Assembly (NCBI GenBank): GCA_003453735.1 | Contig: DMNE01000230.1 | Coordinates: 995-14,362 of the forward strand | DNA: 13,368 nucleotides | DNA from: Nitrospiraceae bacterium | GTDB lineage: Bacteria > Nitrospirota > Thermodesulfovibrionia > Thermodesulfovibrionales > UBA9159 | Direction of reading: 5' to 3' | Shown here: in pieces, positions 6,591 through 13,368 of the stretch | How the letters are laid out: the number at the start of each line of letters is the position of its first letter | How positions within the stretch are numbered: the stretch's first letter is position 1 | The notes under the pieces: model-generated | What the model saw: only the letters and a program-made list of their open reading frames with translations | What the model was told of the DNA's origin: nothing | Database searches by the model: none | Translations under genes and position numbers: made by a program

Positions 6591-7826
6591 TTGAAAAAGA
6601 TTGTGCTTGCATACTCGGGGGGGCTTGATACGTCCGTCGCAATAGCGTGGCTCAAGGAGACGTATGGAGCTGAGGTCATTGCTTTCTGCGCCGACCTCGG
6701 CCAGGAAGAAGACCTCACTGCCGTCCGGGAAAAGGCATTGAAGATAGGGGCGTCGAAGGTCTACGTTGAGGACCTGAGAGAAGAATTCGCTTCGGAATAT
6801 GTATTTCCCATGCTCAGGGTAAATGCAGTCTACGAAGGCTCTTACCTCCTCGGTACATCCATTGCCCGGCCCCTGATAGCAAAACGGCAGATAGAGATCG
6901 CAGAAAAGGAAGGTGCCGATGCCGTTTCCCACGGGGCAACCGGCAAGGGCAATGACCAAGTGAGGTTCGAACTCACTTGCTATGCCCTCAAACCGGATAT
7001 AAAGGTCATAGCTCCCTGGCGGGACTGGCCGTTCAAATCGCGTCAGTCATTGATAGCGTACGCTGAGGCGCACAAGATCCCTGTTGCCGCGACAAAGGAA
7101 AAACCTTACAGCACTGACAGGAACCTCCTGCATATCAGCTATGAAGGGGGGGTACTGGAAGACCCATGGGCAGAGCCACCGCAGGACATGTATACGATGA
7201 TGGTGCCCCCTGAAAAGGCTCCTGACAAGCCTGTTTATGTCGAAATCTCCTATAAGGCTGGCAACCCCGTTGCAATAAATGGAACAGCCATGACACCTGC
7301 CCGTCTGTTGGAGACCCTGAATTTCCTTGCAGGCAGTAATGGCATCGGAAGGGTCGACATCGTGGAGAACCGGTATGTCGGGATGAAATCGCGAGGGATA
7401 TACGAAACCCCGGGAGGCACAATCCTCCACGTAGCCCATAGGGCGATAGAGTCCATCACCCTCGACAGGGAAATTCTCCATCTAAGGGATTCACTGATTG
7501 TCCGGTACGCGGAGCTTGTGTATTACGGTTATTGGATAGCTCCTGAACGGGAGGCAATTCAGCTTATGGTAGACGACATCCAGAAGGATGTTACGGGTGA
7601 TGTGCGGCTGAAGCTTTACAAGGGTACCTGTCTTGTTGTTGGACGAAAGTCGGACACATCCCTCTACCACCCTGAACTTGCAACATTCGAAGAAGAAGAG
7701 ATTTATAACCAGAAGGATGCCGAAGGTTTTATCAAGCTCAATGCCCTCCGTCTCAGAGTGAGAAGGCTTCTGAGAGGCCCCAACCTTAAGAACGCGGGAA
7801 AAGTCTTTGATAGAGCTGAACGATGA
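6591..7826 (+). CDS. argG: Argininosuccinate synthase
   Basis: ArgG joins citrulline and aspartate, using ATP, to give argininosuccinate in arginine synthesis (cytoplasm). The 411-residue product shows the PP-loop [10 protein letters not shown] (8-17), [14 protein letters not shown] (114-127) and [15 protein letters not shown] (173-187), all family signatures. I chose the second of two adjacent TTG codons (6591), seven bases after GGAGG (6579-6583), giving the usual [11 protein letters not shown] start; TTG at 6588 would add one residue. Homologues of this type normally end soon after the LNALRLRVR segment (383-391). Here the last 16 or so residues (396-411, from GPNLKN) look extra, and the frame runs into the dprA remnant. 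The gene stands alone; no other arginine gene is in the window. Confidence 0.96.
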   Translation: MKKIVLAYSGGLDTSVAIAWLKETYGAEVIAFCADLGQEEDLTAVREKALKIGASKVYVEDLREEFASEYVFPMLRVNAVYEGSYLLGTSIARPLIAKRQIEIAEKEGADAVSHGATGKGNDQVRFELTCYALKPDIKVIAPWRDWPFKSRQSLIAYAEAHKIPVAATKEKPYSTDRNLLHISYEGGVLEDPWAEPPQDMYTMMVPPEKAPDKPVYVEISYKAGNPVAINGTAMTPARLLETLNFLAGSNGIGRVDIVENRYVGMKSRGIYETPGGTILHVAHRAIESITLDREILHLRDSLIVRYAELVYYGYWIAPEREAIQLMVDDIQKDVTGDVRLKLYKGTCLVVGRKSDTSLYHPELATFEEEEIYNQKDAEGFIKLNALRLRVRRLLRGPNLKNAGKVFDRAER

Positions 7827-7991
7827 AGAGAACCAGCTCTGTGATATACTAACCGGAGAGCCGTTGCACATTGGTAAACTCTCAAGGGAACTTTCCCGCT
7901 CCTCCTCAGAGGTTCTCGCATCAGCCTTGGCATTGGACCTAAAGGATTCCTGAGACAGGCAGAAGAGAAGAGGCTTTATCTGTTCCAGTAA
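7807..7991 (+). pseudogene. dprA: Remnant of dprA: C-terminal winged helix, frameshifted
   Basis: One frame (TTG at 7807, open from 7774 upstream) reads [18 protein letters not shown], then LHIGKLSRELSRSSSEVLASA, LALDLK, and stops at 7951-7953. This is the pattern of the DprA C-terminal winged helix (LxxEExxIxxLLxEEPxHIDEL...SEVLxxLLxLELKG). The expected continuation, GFLRQAEEKRLYLFQ followed by TAA (7989-7991), lies in the -1 frame from 7944. Adding one A to the AAA run at 7941-7943 would restore a single frame. The Rossmann core of DprA, about 300 residues, is absent: argG occupies that space. DprA loads RecA on incoming single-stranded DNA and is commonly encoded next to topA, which is the case here. 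A sequencing error in the A run could explain the frameshift but not the missing core. Confidence 0.7.
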
Positions 7992-8016
7992 GAATGGTCG
8001 GAGGAATACCTGTACT

Positions 8017-8190
8017 ATGGCAAAGAGATTCATCAGCGAATCAGAAGAAGAGGTGCTTTCCCTTGATGAGGAGGAGCTCGACATAATCAGGTCGTTCCTT
8101 ATATATACCCTCACGGAGAAAACCTTCAGCGATAGGGAAGATATCTATTCATATATATATGGTAACGGCAAGAGAATTCTCTGGTGTTGA
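8017..8190 (+). CDS. Small protein of unknown function, 57 residues
   Basis: ATG at 8017 follows GGAGGA (8000-8005) with 11 bases between them. The product starts MAKRFISESEEEVLSLDEEE, has a very acidic segment (8-22), a hydrophobic, probably helical stretch (23-32), then FSDREDIYSYIYGNGKRILWC. It has no signal peptide. Its stop overlaps the topA ribosome site (TGAAGGAGG), so the two genes are probably co-transcribed and coupled. Gammaproteobacteria carry smg (DUF494) between dprA and topA. This product is much shorter and I cannot claim homology, although DREDIY also occurs in Smg. AT-rich runs at 8098-8106 and 8150-8160 encode its tyrosine/isoleucine residues. It may be a genuine small gene or, less likely, a decayed one. 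Confidence 0.6.
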   Translation: MAKRFISESEEEVLSLDEEELDIIRSFLIYTLTEKTFSDREDIYSYIYGNGKRILWC

Positions 8191-8202
8191 AGGAGGTTAT
8201 GA

Positions 8203-10506
8203 GTGAAGTCCCTTGTTATCGTTGAGTCGCCCGCAAAGGCGAAGACTATAAATAAGATCCTCGGTCAAGATTTTTCTGTTAAGGCATCCATCGGCCATAT
8301 CAGGGATCTGCCCAAGAAAGAAATGGGTGTTGATGTTGAAAAGGACTTTCAACCGTCCTATGTGATTATTCCCGGCAAGGAAAAAGTCATCAGGGAATTA
8401 CGCAAGGCGGCAAAAGAAGCGGACAGAGTCTACCTCGCGCCAGACCCTGACAGGGAGGGAGAGGCGATTGCATGGCACATTGCTTCCGTGCTCTCAGACT
8501 CCCGGTCAAAGGCAAAAACTGAAAAGATCTACCGGGTCACCTTCAACGAAATAACAGAACGAGCTGTGAGCGAAGCCGTAAAAAATCCGAAGAAGATAGA
8601 TATCTTTAAAGTGGATGCACAACAGGCAAGGAGGATCCTTGACAGACTGGTTGGCTATGGCTTAAGCCCTCTCCTTTGGAAGAAGGTAAGGCGCGGACTC
8701 AGTGCTGGAAGGGTTCAGTCCGTTGCTGTCAAACTCATCGTCGACAGGGAGAGAGAGATCGAGGCCTTCCAGAAGGAGGAGTACTGGAACATCGATCTTC
8801 AGGTTGAAGGATCAATGCCTCCCCAGTTCACGGCGAGACTGTCTAAATACCATGGGGCCCTTGTCATAAACCGCGAGGCTGAAGGCAAAGAACGCTTTCT
8901 CATCAGGACGTCAGAGTATGCCGAGCAGATCGCACGGGAGATCGAAAAAGAGACTCATACCATCTCGAAAATCGAGAAGAAGGAGAGAAAGAGATCACCG
9001 TATCCTCCCTTCACCACCAGCACCCTGCAGCAGGAAGCTGCGAGGAAACTCCGGCATACCGCGAAAAAGACCATGATGTTGGCGCAGCAGCTCTATGAAG
9101 GGATAGAACTGGGTGAGGAGGGCGCTGTCGGTTTGATTACCTATATGCGCACGGATGCGGTAAGGGTTGCTCCAGAGGCACAACTCTGGGCAAAGGAATA
9201 TATAGGAAAAAGATTTGGGCGGGATTACACCCCTGAAAAACCCCCTGTGTACAGAAGCAAAGCTGGTGCCCAGGAGGCACATGAGGCTATAAGGCCGACT
9301 GACATCAACAGGCAGCCTGAATCATTGAAACCATTTCTCAGCAAAGATCAATATAACCTTTATACGCTCATATGGAATAGATTCATTGCGAGCCAGATGT
9401 CACCGTCTCGCCTTGAACAAACGACCTTTATCATTGAGAATATGGCGAAAACGCTAGAGATCAGAGCAACAGGAACTGTCGTGAGATTTGACGGTTTCAT
9501 GGCCCTCTACACAGAGAGCAAAGATGAGATCGAAGAGGAGGAGGGCGGGATACTCCCTCATCTCAAGGCAGGCGATATTCTGAAACTCATCGAAATAAAC
9601 CCTTCGCAGCATTTTACCCAACCACCGCCTCGGTATACAGAAGCGACGCTTGTCAAGGCACTGGAGGAAAAGGGGATTGGAAGACCAAGCACCTATGCGG
9701 CAATCCTCTCGACCATCCAGGACAGAAAATATGTGCTTAAGACAGAGGGAAGGTTCGGTCCTACTGAACTTGGTGTTGTCGTGAACGACCTGCTGGTTGA
9801 TAAATTTCCTGAATTGATTGACATCAGCTTTACTGCAAAGATGGAGGATGAGCTGGACAGCATCGAAGAAGGGAAAATGAAATGGGTCGAAGTTGTAAAG
9901 GAGTTCTACAAACCTTTCAGCCACGATCTGTCTGAGGCCACAAAAACGCTGGGAAAGATAAGGCCAGCTGATATACCTACTGAAATCATGTGCGAAAAAT
10001 GCGGAATGCCCATGGTCATCAAATGGGGACGCCACGGGAGATTTATGGCATGCTCCGGCTATCCGAACTGTAAGAATACCCGGCCCCTTGAAAGTCAGGG
10101 GACGGAAAATACGGCTCAGATCACCGAGGAGAAATGTGAGGTCTGCGGTTCGCCGATGCTCCTGAAATCGGGAAGGTTCGGGAAGTTCCTTGCATGTTCC
10201 CGCTACCCTGAATGCAAGACAACAAAACCTCTTTCGACGGGAGTAAAATGCCCCGAGGACGGTGGCGATATTGTGGAGAGACGCACCAAGAAGGGAAGAT
10301 CTTTCTGGAGTTGCAGCAATTACCCGAACTGCATATTCGCCACGTGGAACAAACCCGTCCCGAAAAAGTGCCCGAACTGTGGCGCTGATTTCCTTCTCGA
10401 GAAAAGAGATAAGGTAGGAGAGACAACCGTCTTCTGCTATAAGAAAGAGTGCGGCTATACGGAGAAGGTGCAAATAGAAGAGGCTGTCCCGTCTGTTAAT
10501 CAGTAG
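8203..10506 (+). CDS. topA: DNA topoisomerase I (type IA)
   Basis: TopA relaxes negatively supercoiled DNA by cutting one strand through a 5'-phosphotyrosine bond. The 767-residue product has a Toprim domain (1 to about 115; E8, and D81/D83/E85 in DPDREGE). The catalytic tyrosine is Y314 in LITYMRTD, and GRPSTYAAILSTIQDRKYV (493-511) is the usual domain IV signature. Four C-terminal zinc-finger units follow. The first two and the fourth have four cysteines each (C597/C600/C617/C623; C645/C648/C665/C671; C723/C726/C745/C750). The third (683-710) begins CPEDGGDIVERR and has only three cysteines. GTG at 8203 follows AAGGAGG (8190-8196) with six bases between. It is downstream of the 57-codon gene, with dprA remains before that, a common TopA neighbourhood. 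Confidence 0.97.
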   Translation: MKSLVIVESPAKAKTINKILGQDFSVKASIGHIRDLPKKEMGVDVEKDFQPSYVIIPGKEKVIRELRKAAKEADRVYLAPDPDREGEAIAWHIASVLSDSRSKAKTEKIYRVTFNEITERAVSEAVKNPKKIDIFKVDAQQARRILDRLVGYGLSPLLWKKVRRGLSAGRVQSVAVKLIVDREREIEAFQKEEYWNIDLQVEGSMPPQFTARLSKYHGALVINREAEGKERFLIRTSEYAEQIAREIEKETHTISKIEKKERKRSPYPPFTTSTLQQEAARKLRHTAKKTMMLAQQLYEGIELGEEGAVGLITYMRTDAVRVAPEAQLWAKEYIGKRFGRDYTPEKPPVYRSKAGAQEAHEAIRPTDINRQPESLKPFLSKDQYNLYTLIWNRFIASQMSPSRLEQTTFIIENMAKTLEIRATGTVVRFDGFMALYTESKDEIEEEEGGILPHLKAGDILKLIEINPSQHFTQPPPRYTEATLVKALEEKGIGRPSTYAAILSTIQDRKYVLKTEGRFGPTELGVVVNDLLVDKFPELIDISFTAKMEDELDSIEEGKMKWVEVVKEFYKPFSHDLSEATKTLGKIRPADIPTEIMCEKCGMPMVIKWGRHGRFMACSGYPNCKNTRPLESQGTENTAQITEEKCEVCGSPMLLKSGRFGKFLACSRYPECKTTKPLSTGVKCPEDGGDIVERRTKKGRSFWSCSNYPNCIFATWNKPVPKKCPNCGADFLLEKRDKVGETTVFCYKKECGYTEKVQIEEAVPSVNQ

Positions 10507-10584
10507 TGATTTAGGGTTCGGGCGCTCTCAGAACATCTATTTTGACACCCTGGGCATACGGCCGCAGATCGCAAATCTTTCATC

Positions 10585-11280
10585 ATGATGCGACCCGTAA
10601 TCATCGGCGTGGGGGGAGCCCATAGCGGGGCCGGGAAGACAACCTATGCCTCATTGCTTCTCCGGAAGTTTAATGGGTGGGGTGCCATCAAATACACGAA
10701 GACCGCTCTGTATTGCTCAGTAGTCGATGACAGAGAGATCCTCTCTACTGAAGATAAGGACACGAAGAGGATGTTGGATGCAGGCGCCCAGCGTGTGCTC
10801 TGGATTCAGGCTCCTCCATCGGAACTCGGAGAGGTTCTTCCCATGGCTGTGGAGAGACTTTCTGACCTCAAAGGGATTGTGGTGGAGGGTAATAGCGCAA
10901 TTGAGTTTTTACGGCCTGATATTATAATATTTATATTTGGAAGCGATCCACAGGGGATAAAGGAGACCGCCAAATCGATTCTGAAGAATGCTGATGTAGT
11001 GGTCCTCGAAAACAGCGTTCCCTTGGGAGTATCAGAAAAATCCAGGCTTTTTCTGAAATCCTCTGCTGACCGTGAGAGTTTTCTCGCATATATAACAGAA
11101 ATGGTGGAGAACAAAAACAAGATACATTTGTTGTTACGAGAGAGTTCCTCGAACGGCAAGATCGCTTGTCCTCTTGCCAGAAAGATTGCCGAGCAGCTAA
11201 ACATTTCCTACCAGGAAGTCGGCAAGGCCGCTGATGAACTCGGTATAAAGATCAAAGGCTGCGAGCTCGGTTGTTTCTGA
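10585..11280 (+). CDS. MobB-like P-loop NTPase with a C-terminal cysteine-containing domain
   Basis: The 231-residue protein has a P-loop GGAHSGAGKTT (10-20) like SIMIBI NTPases (MobB, CobB/CbiA). It goes on with DTKRMLDAGAQRVLWI (59-74), resembling the MobB segment that ends in aGA..v, and IVVEGNSAIEF (98-108) in the Walker B region. MobB proteins bind GTP and help attach nucleotide to molybdopterin. Residues about 190-231 form a separate small helical domain with KIACPLARKIAEQLNISYQE, then ELGIKIKGCELGCF. C195, C226 and C230 could bind metal or redox groups. Two adjacent ATG codons (10585, 10588) are candidates and neither has a clear Shine-Dalgarno. The stop overlaps the ccsA start by one base. 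The role is unproven; the location beside cytochrome c and haem genes leaves a link to those pathways open. Confidence 0.75.
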   Translation: MMRPVIIGVGGAHSGAGKTTYASLLLRKFNGWGAIKYTKTALYCSVVDDREILSTEDKDTKRMLDAGAQRVLWIQAPPSELGEVLPMAVERLSDLKGIVVEGNSAIEFLRPDIIIFIFGSDPQGIKETAKSILKNADVVVLENSVPLGVSEKSRLFLKSSADRESFLAYITEMVENKNKIHLLLRESSSNGKIACPLARKIAEQLNISYQEVGKAADELGIKIKGCELGCF

Positions 11281-12095
11281 TGGAGGTTCTGCTTTTTGAA
11301 CTCACTCTGACCTTCTATTTTGCGGCTACCGTTGTCAGCGTTGCAGAACTCTTCAAGGGCTCAAAGGCGACCTCACGTTTAATACTCATCTTTGCTGTTG
11401 CCGGTTTCGTCCTTCATACGGCAACCATCATCTTCAGATATGTCGATGCCGGGCATCTCCCCATAACCAATCTCCATGAGGCCTCGTCGTTCTTTTCGTG
11501 GTGTATCGTCCTCATCTTCTTTTTTCTCGAATACCGGTACCGGCTTGACCTCCTTGGTCCCTTCACCATGCCTGTTGTATTCCTCCTCATGCTCTCTTCC
11601 TCCATACTTCCACGGGAAATCAAGCCGTTGAGTCCCGTGCTACAGAGTTACTGGCTCGGCATCCATACCTCCCTTGCCTTTCTGGGCGACGCTGCCTTCG
11701 CCATGGCATTTGGTATCGGGATTATGTACCTTATCCAGGAGCATCACTTGAAGTCAAAGCATTTGGGAGGCCTTTTTCAGAGACTCCCGAACCTCCAGAT
11801 CCTGGATGAGATCAATTATAGATTAATAACCATCGGGTTTCCCCTGCTGACCCTTGCCATAATCACTGGCGCTCTCTGGGCAGAAAGCGCCTGGGGAAGT
11901 TACTGGAGATGGGATCCGAAGGAGGTTTGGTCACTGATAACATGGTTCATCTATGCCCTTGTTCTCCACGTGAGGCTAACAGCGGGCTGGCGGGGAAGAA
12001 AGGCCGCAATGCTCTCCGTCGTCGGTTTCATCTGCGTGATTTTTACCTTTTTTGGCGTGAATCTCTTGCTCAAGGGTTTGCATGCGTTCATATGA
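11280..12095 (+). CDS. ccsA: Cytochrome c assembly protein CcsA (system II haem handling; HemX-like alternative)
   Basis: CcsA belongs to the CcsBA (system II) complex that carries haem across the inner membrane and attaches it to apocytochromes c. The 271-residue, eight-helix protein has the tryptophan-rich WWD-type motif WGSYWRWDPKEVWS (205-218). Histidines H46, H129 and H230 are candidates for haem ligands in this family. The start is taken as ATG at 11280, sharing one base with the MobB-like gene's TGA; a TTG at 11271 would add three residues. A HemX-type protein, which is related and also sits next to hemA in Bacillus, is the alternative. The intact WWD motif favours a haem-handling role. 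No ccsB/ResB partner gene is in the window. The stop overlaps the hemA start as ATGA. Confidence 0.85.
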   Translation: MEVLLFELTLTFYFAATVVSVAELFKGSKATSRLILIFAVAGFVLHTATIIFRYVDAGHLPITNLHEASSFFSWCIVLIFFFLEYRYRLDLLGPFTMPVVFLLMLSSSILPREIKPLSPVLQSYWLGIHTSLAFLGDAAFAMAFGIGIMYLIQEHHLKSKHLGGLFQRLPNLQILDEINYRLITIGFPLLTLAIITGALWAESAWGSYWRWDPKEVWSLITWFIYALVLHVRLTAGWRGRKAAMLSVVGFICVIFTFFGVNLLLKGLHAFI

Positions 12096-13360
12096 AGATA
12101 ATTGTTGTCGGCCTGAACCATAATACTGCAGCTGTCGATGTCAGGGAAAAACTCGCCTTCAACGGCCCAAGGCTCGAGGAAGGACTTCTCAAGATCAGGG
12201 AGCTACCCGATATTGAAGAGGTAGTCGTACTTTCGACCTGTAACAGGGTTGAACTTTATGCGGATGTGAGAGATATCGGGAAATCATTCGAAACCATTAG
12301 TATGTTCCTTTCAAAATTTCACGGCATAGACAGGGACTCTCTGCAGAAATCTCTTTACCTCCATAATGATTCCGATGCTGTCCGGCATATATTCAGGGTT
12401 GCGTCCAGTCTCGATTCCATGGTGGTTGGCGAACCACAGATCCTCGGACAGCTGAAAGATGCCTTTGACTGTGCCCTCCGGAGAAAAACGACGGGTATCT
12501 TCCTGAATAAGCTCATGAAAAAAGCGATCTCTGTGGCAAAGCGGGTCAGGACCGAGACAAAAATCGCCGAGAATGCCGTATCCATAAGTTTCGCTGCCGT
12601 TGAACTTGCGAGGAAGATATTCACGGACCTTTCGGAAAAGTCGTTCATGCTCCTTGGCGCCGGCGAGATGGCCGAACTGGCTGCTCGACATATGGTAAAC
12701 TGCGGGGTGAAGGATGTCACCGTCGTAAACAGAACGTACGAACGGGGATGTGAACTGGCTACGGAATTTAACGGACGCGCCGTAAATTTCGAGGACTTTC
12801 CGAAAGAGCTGGTGCATACCGACATCCTTTTTTGCTCTACCGGTGCCCCCACCTATGTCCTTCAGAAGGAAGAGATGCAGCGGGTTATGAAGGAGAGGAG
12901 ACAGCGGTCGGTATTCATCATTGATATCTCAGTGCCGCGCAATATTGACCCGGAGATAAACAACCTCGACAACGTGTATCTTTACAATGTGGATGACCTC
13001 CAGGGGACAGTCGATGCTAACATCCTGGAGCGGAAAAAAGAAGCAGAAAGGGCAGAGGCGATCGTTGAGGAAGAGATCGAGTCGTTTCAAAAATGGATGT
13101 CGTCCCTCGATTCCGTGCCTACGGTTGTTGCCCTTAGGAACAAGGCAGAGGCAATAAAAAGGGAAGAGATGGAACGGCTTTTGAACAAATTTCCTGAATT
13201 AGGCGAGAAGGAACGCAAGGCAATAGAATACATGGCATCTGCTATTACAAAAAAGCTGATCCATCCGCCTACGGTTGCCCTCAAAGAAAACGCTGAAGAT
13301 AGGGAGATGCTCATAGCGACCATAAGGAAACTCTATGGAATAAACGGGGAGGAGGAATAA
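12092..13360 (+). CDS. hemA: Glutamyl-tRNA reductase
   Basis: HemA reduces glutamyl-tRNA(Glu) to glutamate-1-semialdehyde with NADPH, the first committed step of C5 tetrapyrrole synthesis. The 422-residue product has the active-site cysteine C50 in STCNRVELY (48-56), conserved H99 in AVRHIFRVASSLDSMVVGEPQ (96-116), and a Rossmann NADPH site LLGAGEMAE (187-195). A C-terminal helical dimerisation domain ends it. The open frame extends far upstream to 11909, but ATG at 12092 is chosen because homologues start MKIIVVGLNHNTAAV, and it overlaps the ccsA stop by four bases. Only eight bases follow the stop. By common gene order, hemC may lie next. Confidence 0.96.
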   Translation: MKIIVVGLNHNTAAVDVREKLAFNGPRLEEGLLKIRELPDIEEVVVLSTCNRVELYADVRDIGKSFETISMFLSKFHGIDRDSLQKSLYLHNDSDAVRHIFRVASSLDSMVVGEPQILGQLKDAFDCALRRKTTGIFLNKLMKKAISVAKRVRTETKIAENAVSISFAAVELARKIFTDLSEKSFMLLGAGEMAELAARHMVNCGVKDVTVVNRTYERGCELATEFNGRAVNFEDFPKELVHTDILFCSTGAPTYVLQKEEMQRVMKERRQRSVFIIDISVPRNIDPEINNLDNVYLYNVDDLQGTVDANILERKKEAERAEAIVEEEIESFQKWMSSLDSVPTVVALRNKAEAIKREEMERLLNKFPELGEKERKAIEYMASAITKKLIHPPTVALKENAEDREMLIATIRKLYGINGEEE

Positions 13361-13368
13361 AACTCCAA

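Noticed and set aside
9454..10473. 339-codon ORF antisense to topA
   Set aside because: It lies entirely opposite topA, whose frame has strong catalytic and zinc-finger motifs; the antisense product has no family pattern.
10542..10570. Perfect TTGACA upstream of the MobB-like gene
   Set aside because: No acceptable -10 lies 16 to 19 bases downstream; the sequence there is CAGATC-like and GC-rich.
11909..12091. 61-codon N-terminal extension of hemA
   Set aside because: It overlaps ccsA in another frame, and the conserved HemA start MKIIVVGLNHN fits the ATG at 12092.

Overview
The window looks like the chromosome of a Gram-negative, outer-membrane bacterium. A KDO-8-phosphate phosphatase gene (kdsC) implies lipopolysaccharide. 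Haem and cytochrome c genes imply respiration. The mix of a PATAN/DUF4388 protein, a TPR/zinc-ribbon membrane protein and a MobB-like protein beside ccsA-hemA recalls Nitrospirota (Thermodesulfovibrionia-like) or former Deltaproteobacteria. That placement is inference from gene content, not a search result. Most genes are ordinary housekeeping genes. No CRISPR array, rRNA, tRNA or insertion sequence was found. Start codons are unusually often TTG or GTG.

Left block (1-4612), all on the minus strand. A tightly packed transcription unit runs kdsC > pgsA > plsY > TPR/zinc-ribbon membrane protein > DUF4388 protein, with overlaps of 4 to 11 bases at every junction. A plausible sigma70 promoter lies at 4607-4635. 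The first three genes serve envelope synthesis (KDO, phosphatidylglycerol phosphate, lysophosphatidic acid). The last two have no assigned role. After a gap of about 150 bases, the first ten codons of a PP-loop protein, probably QueC, run off the left edge.

Divergent gap and MFS gene (4613-6236). About 400 bases without a solid gene separate kdsC from a plus-strand MFS exporter gene. The gap holds an inverted repeat that overlaps the likely MFS -10 box, a 38-codon ORF with a good Shine-Dalgarno, and a coding-like minus-strand stretch without a start. The MFS gene is followed by a 350-base gap with two terminator-like hairpins and the argG promoter region.

Right block (6591-13360), plus strand. 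It runs argG, then a frameshifted remnant of dprA (only the C-terminal winged helix is left), a 57-codon unknown gene, topA, a MobB-like P-loop protein, ccsA and hemA. The last three overlap by 1 and 4 bases and probably form a haem/cytochrome c operon that continues beyond the right edge. The dprA remnant is the clearest unexpected item: the usual dprA-topA neighbourhood survives, but dprA has lost its Rossmann core and carries a one-base frameshift.

I found no convincing new multi-gene system. The items most worth checking are the dprA remnant and the argG tail that runs into it, the DUF4388/pseudopilin-tail fusion with its TPR partner, the MobB-like protein with a C-terminal cysteine domain, and the 57-codon gene.
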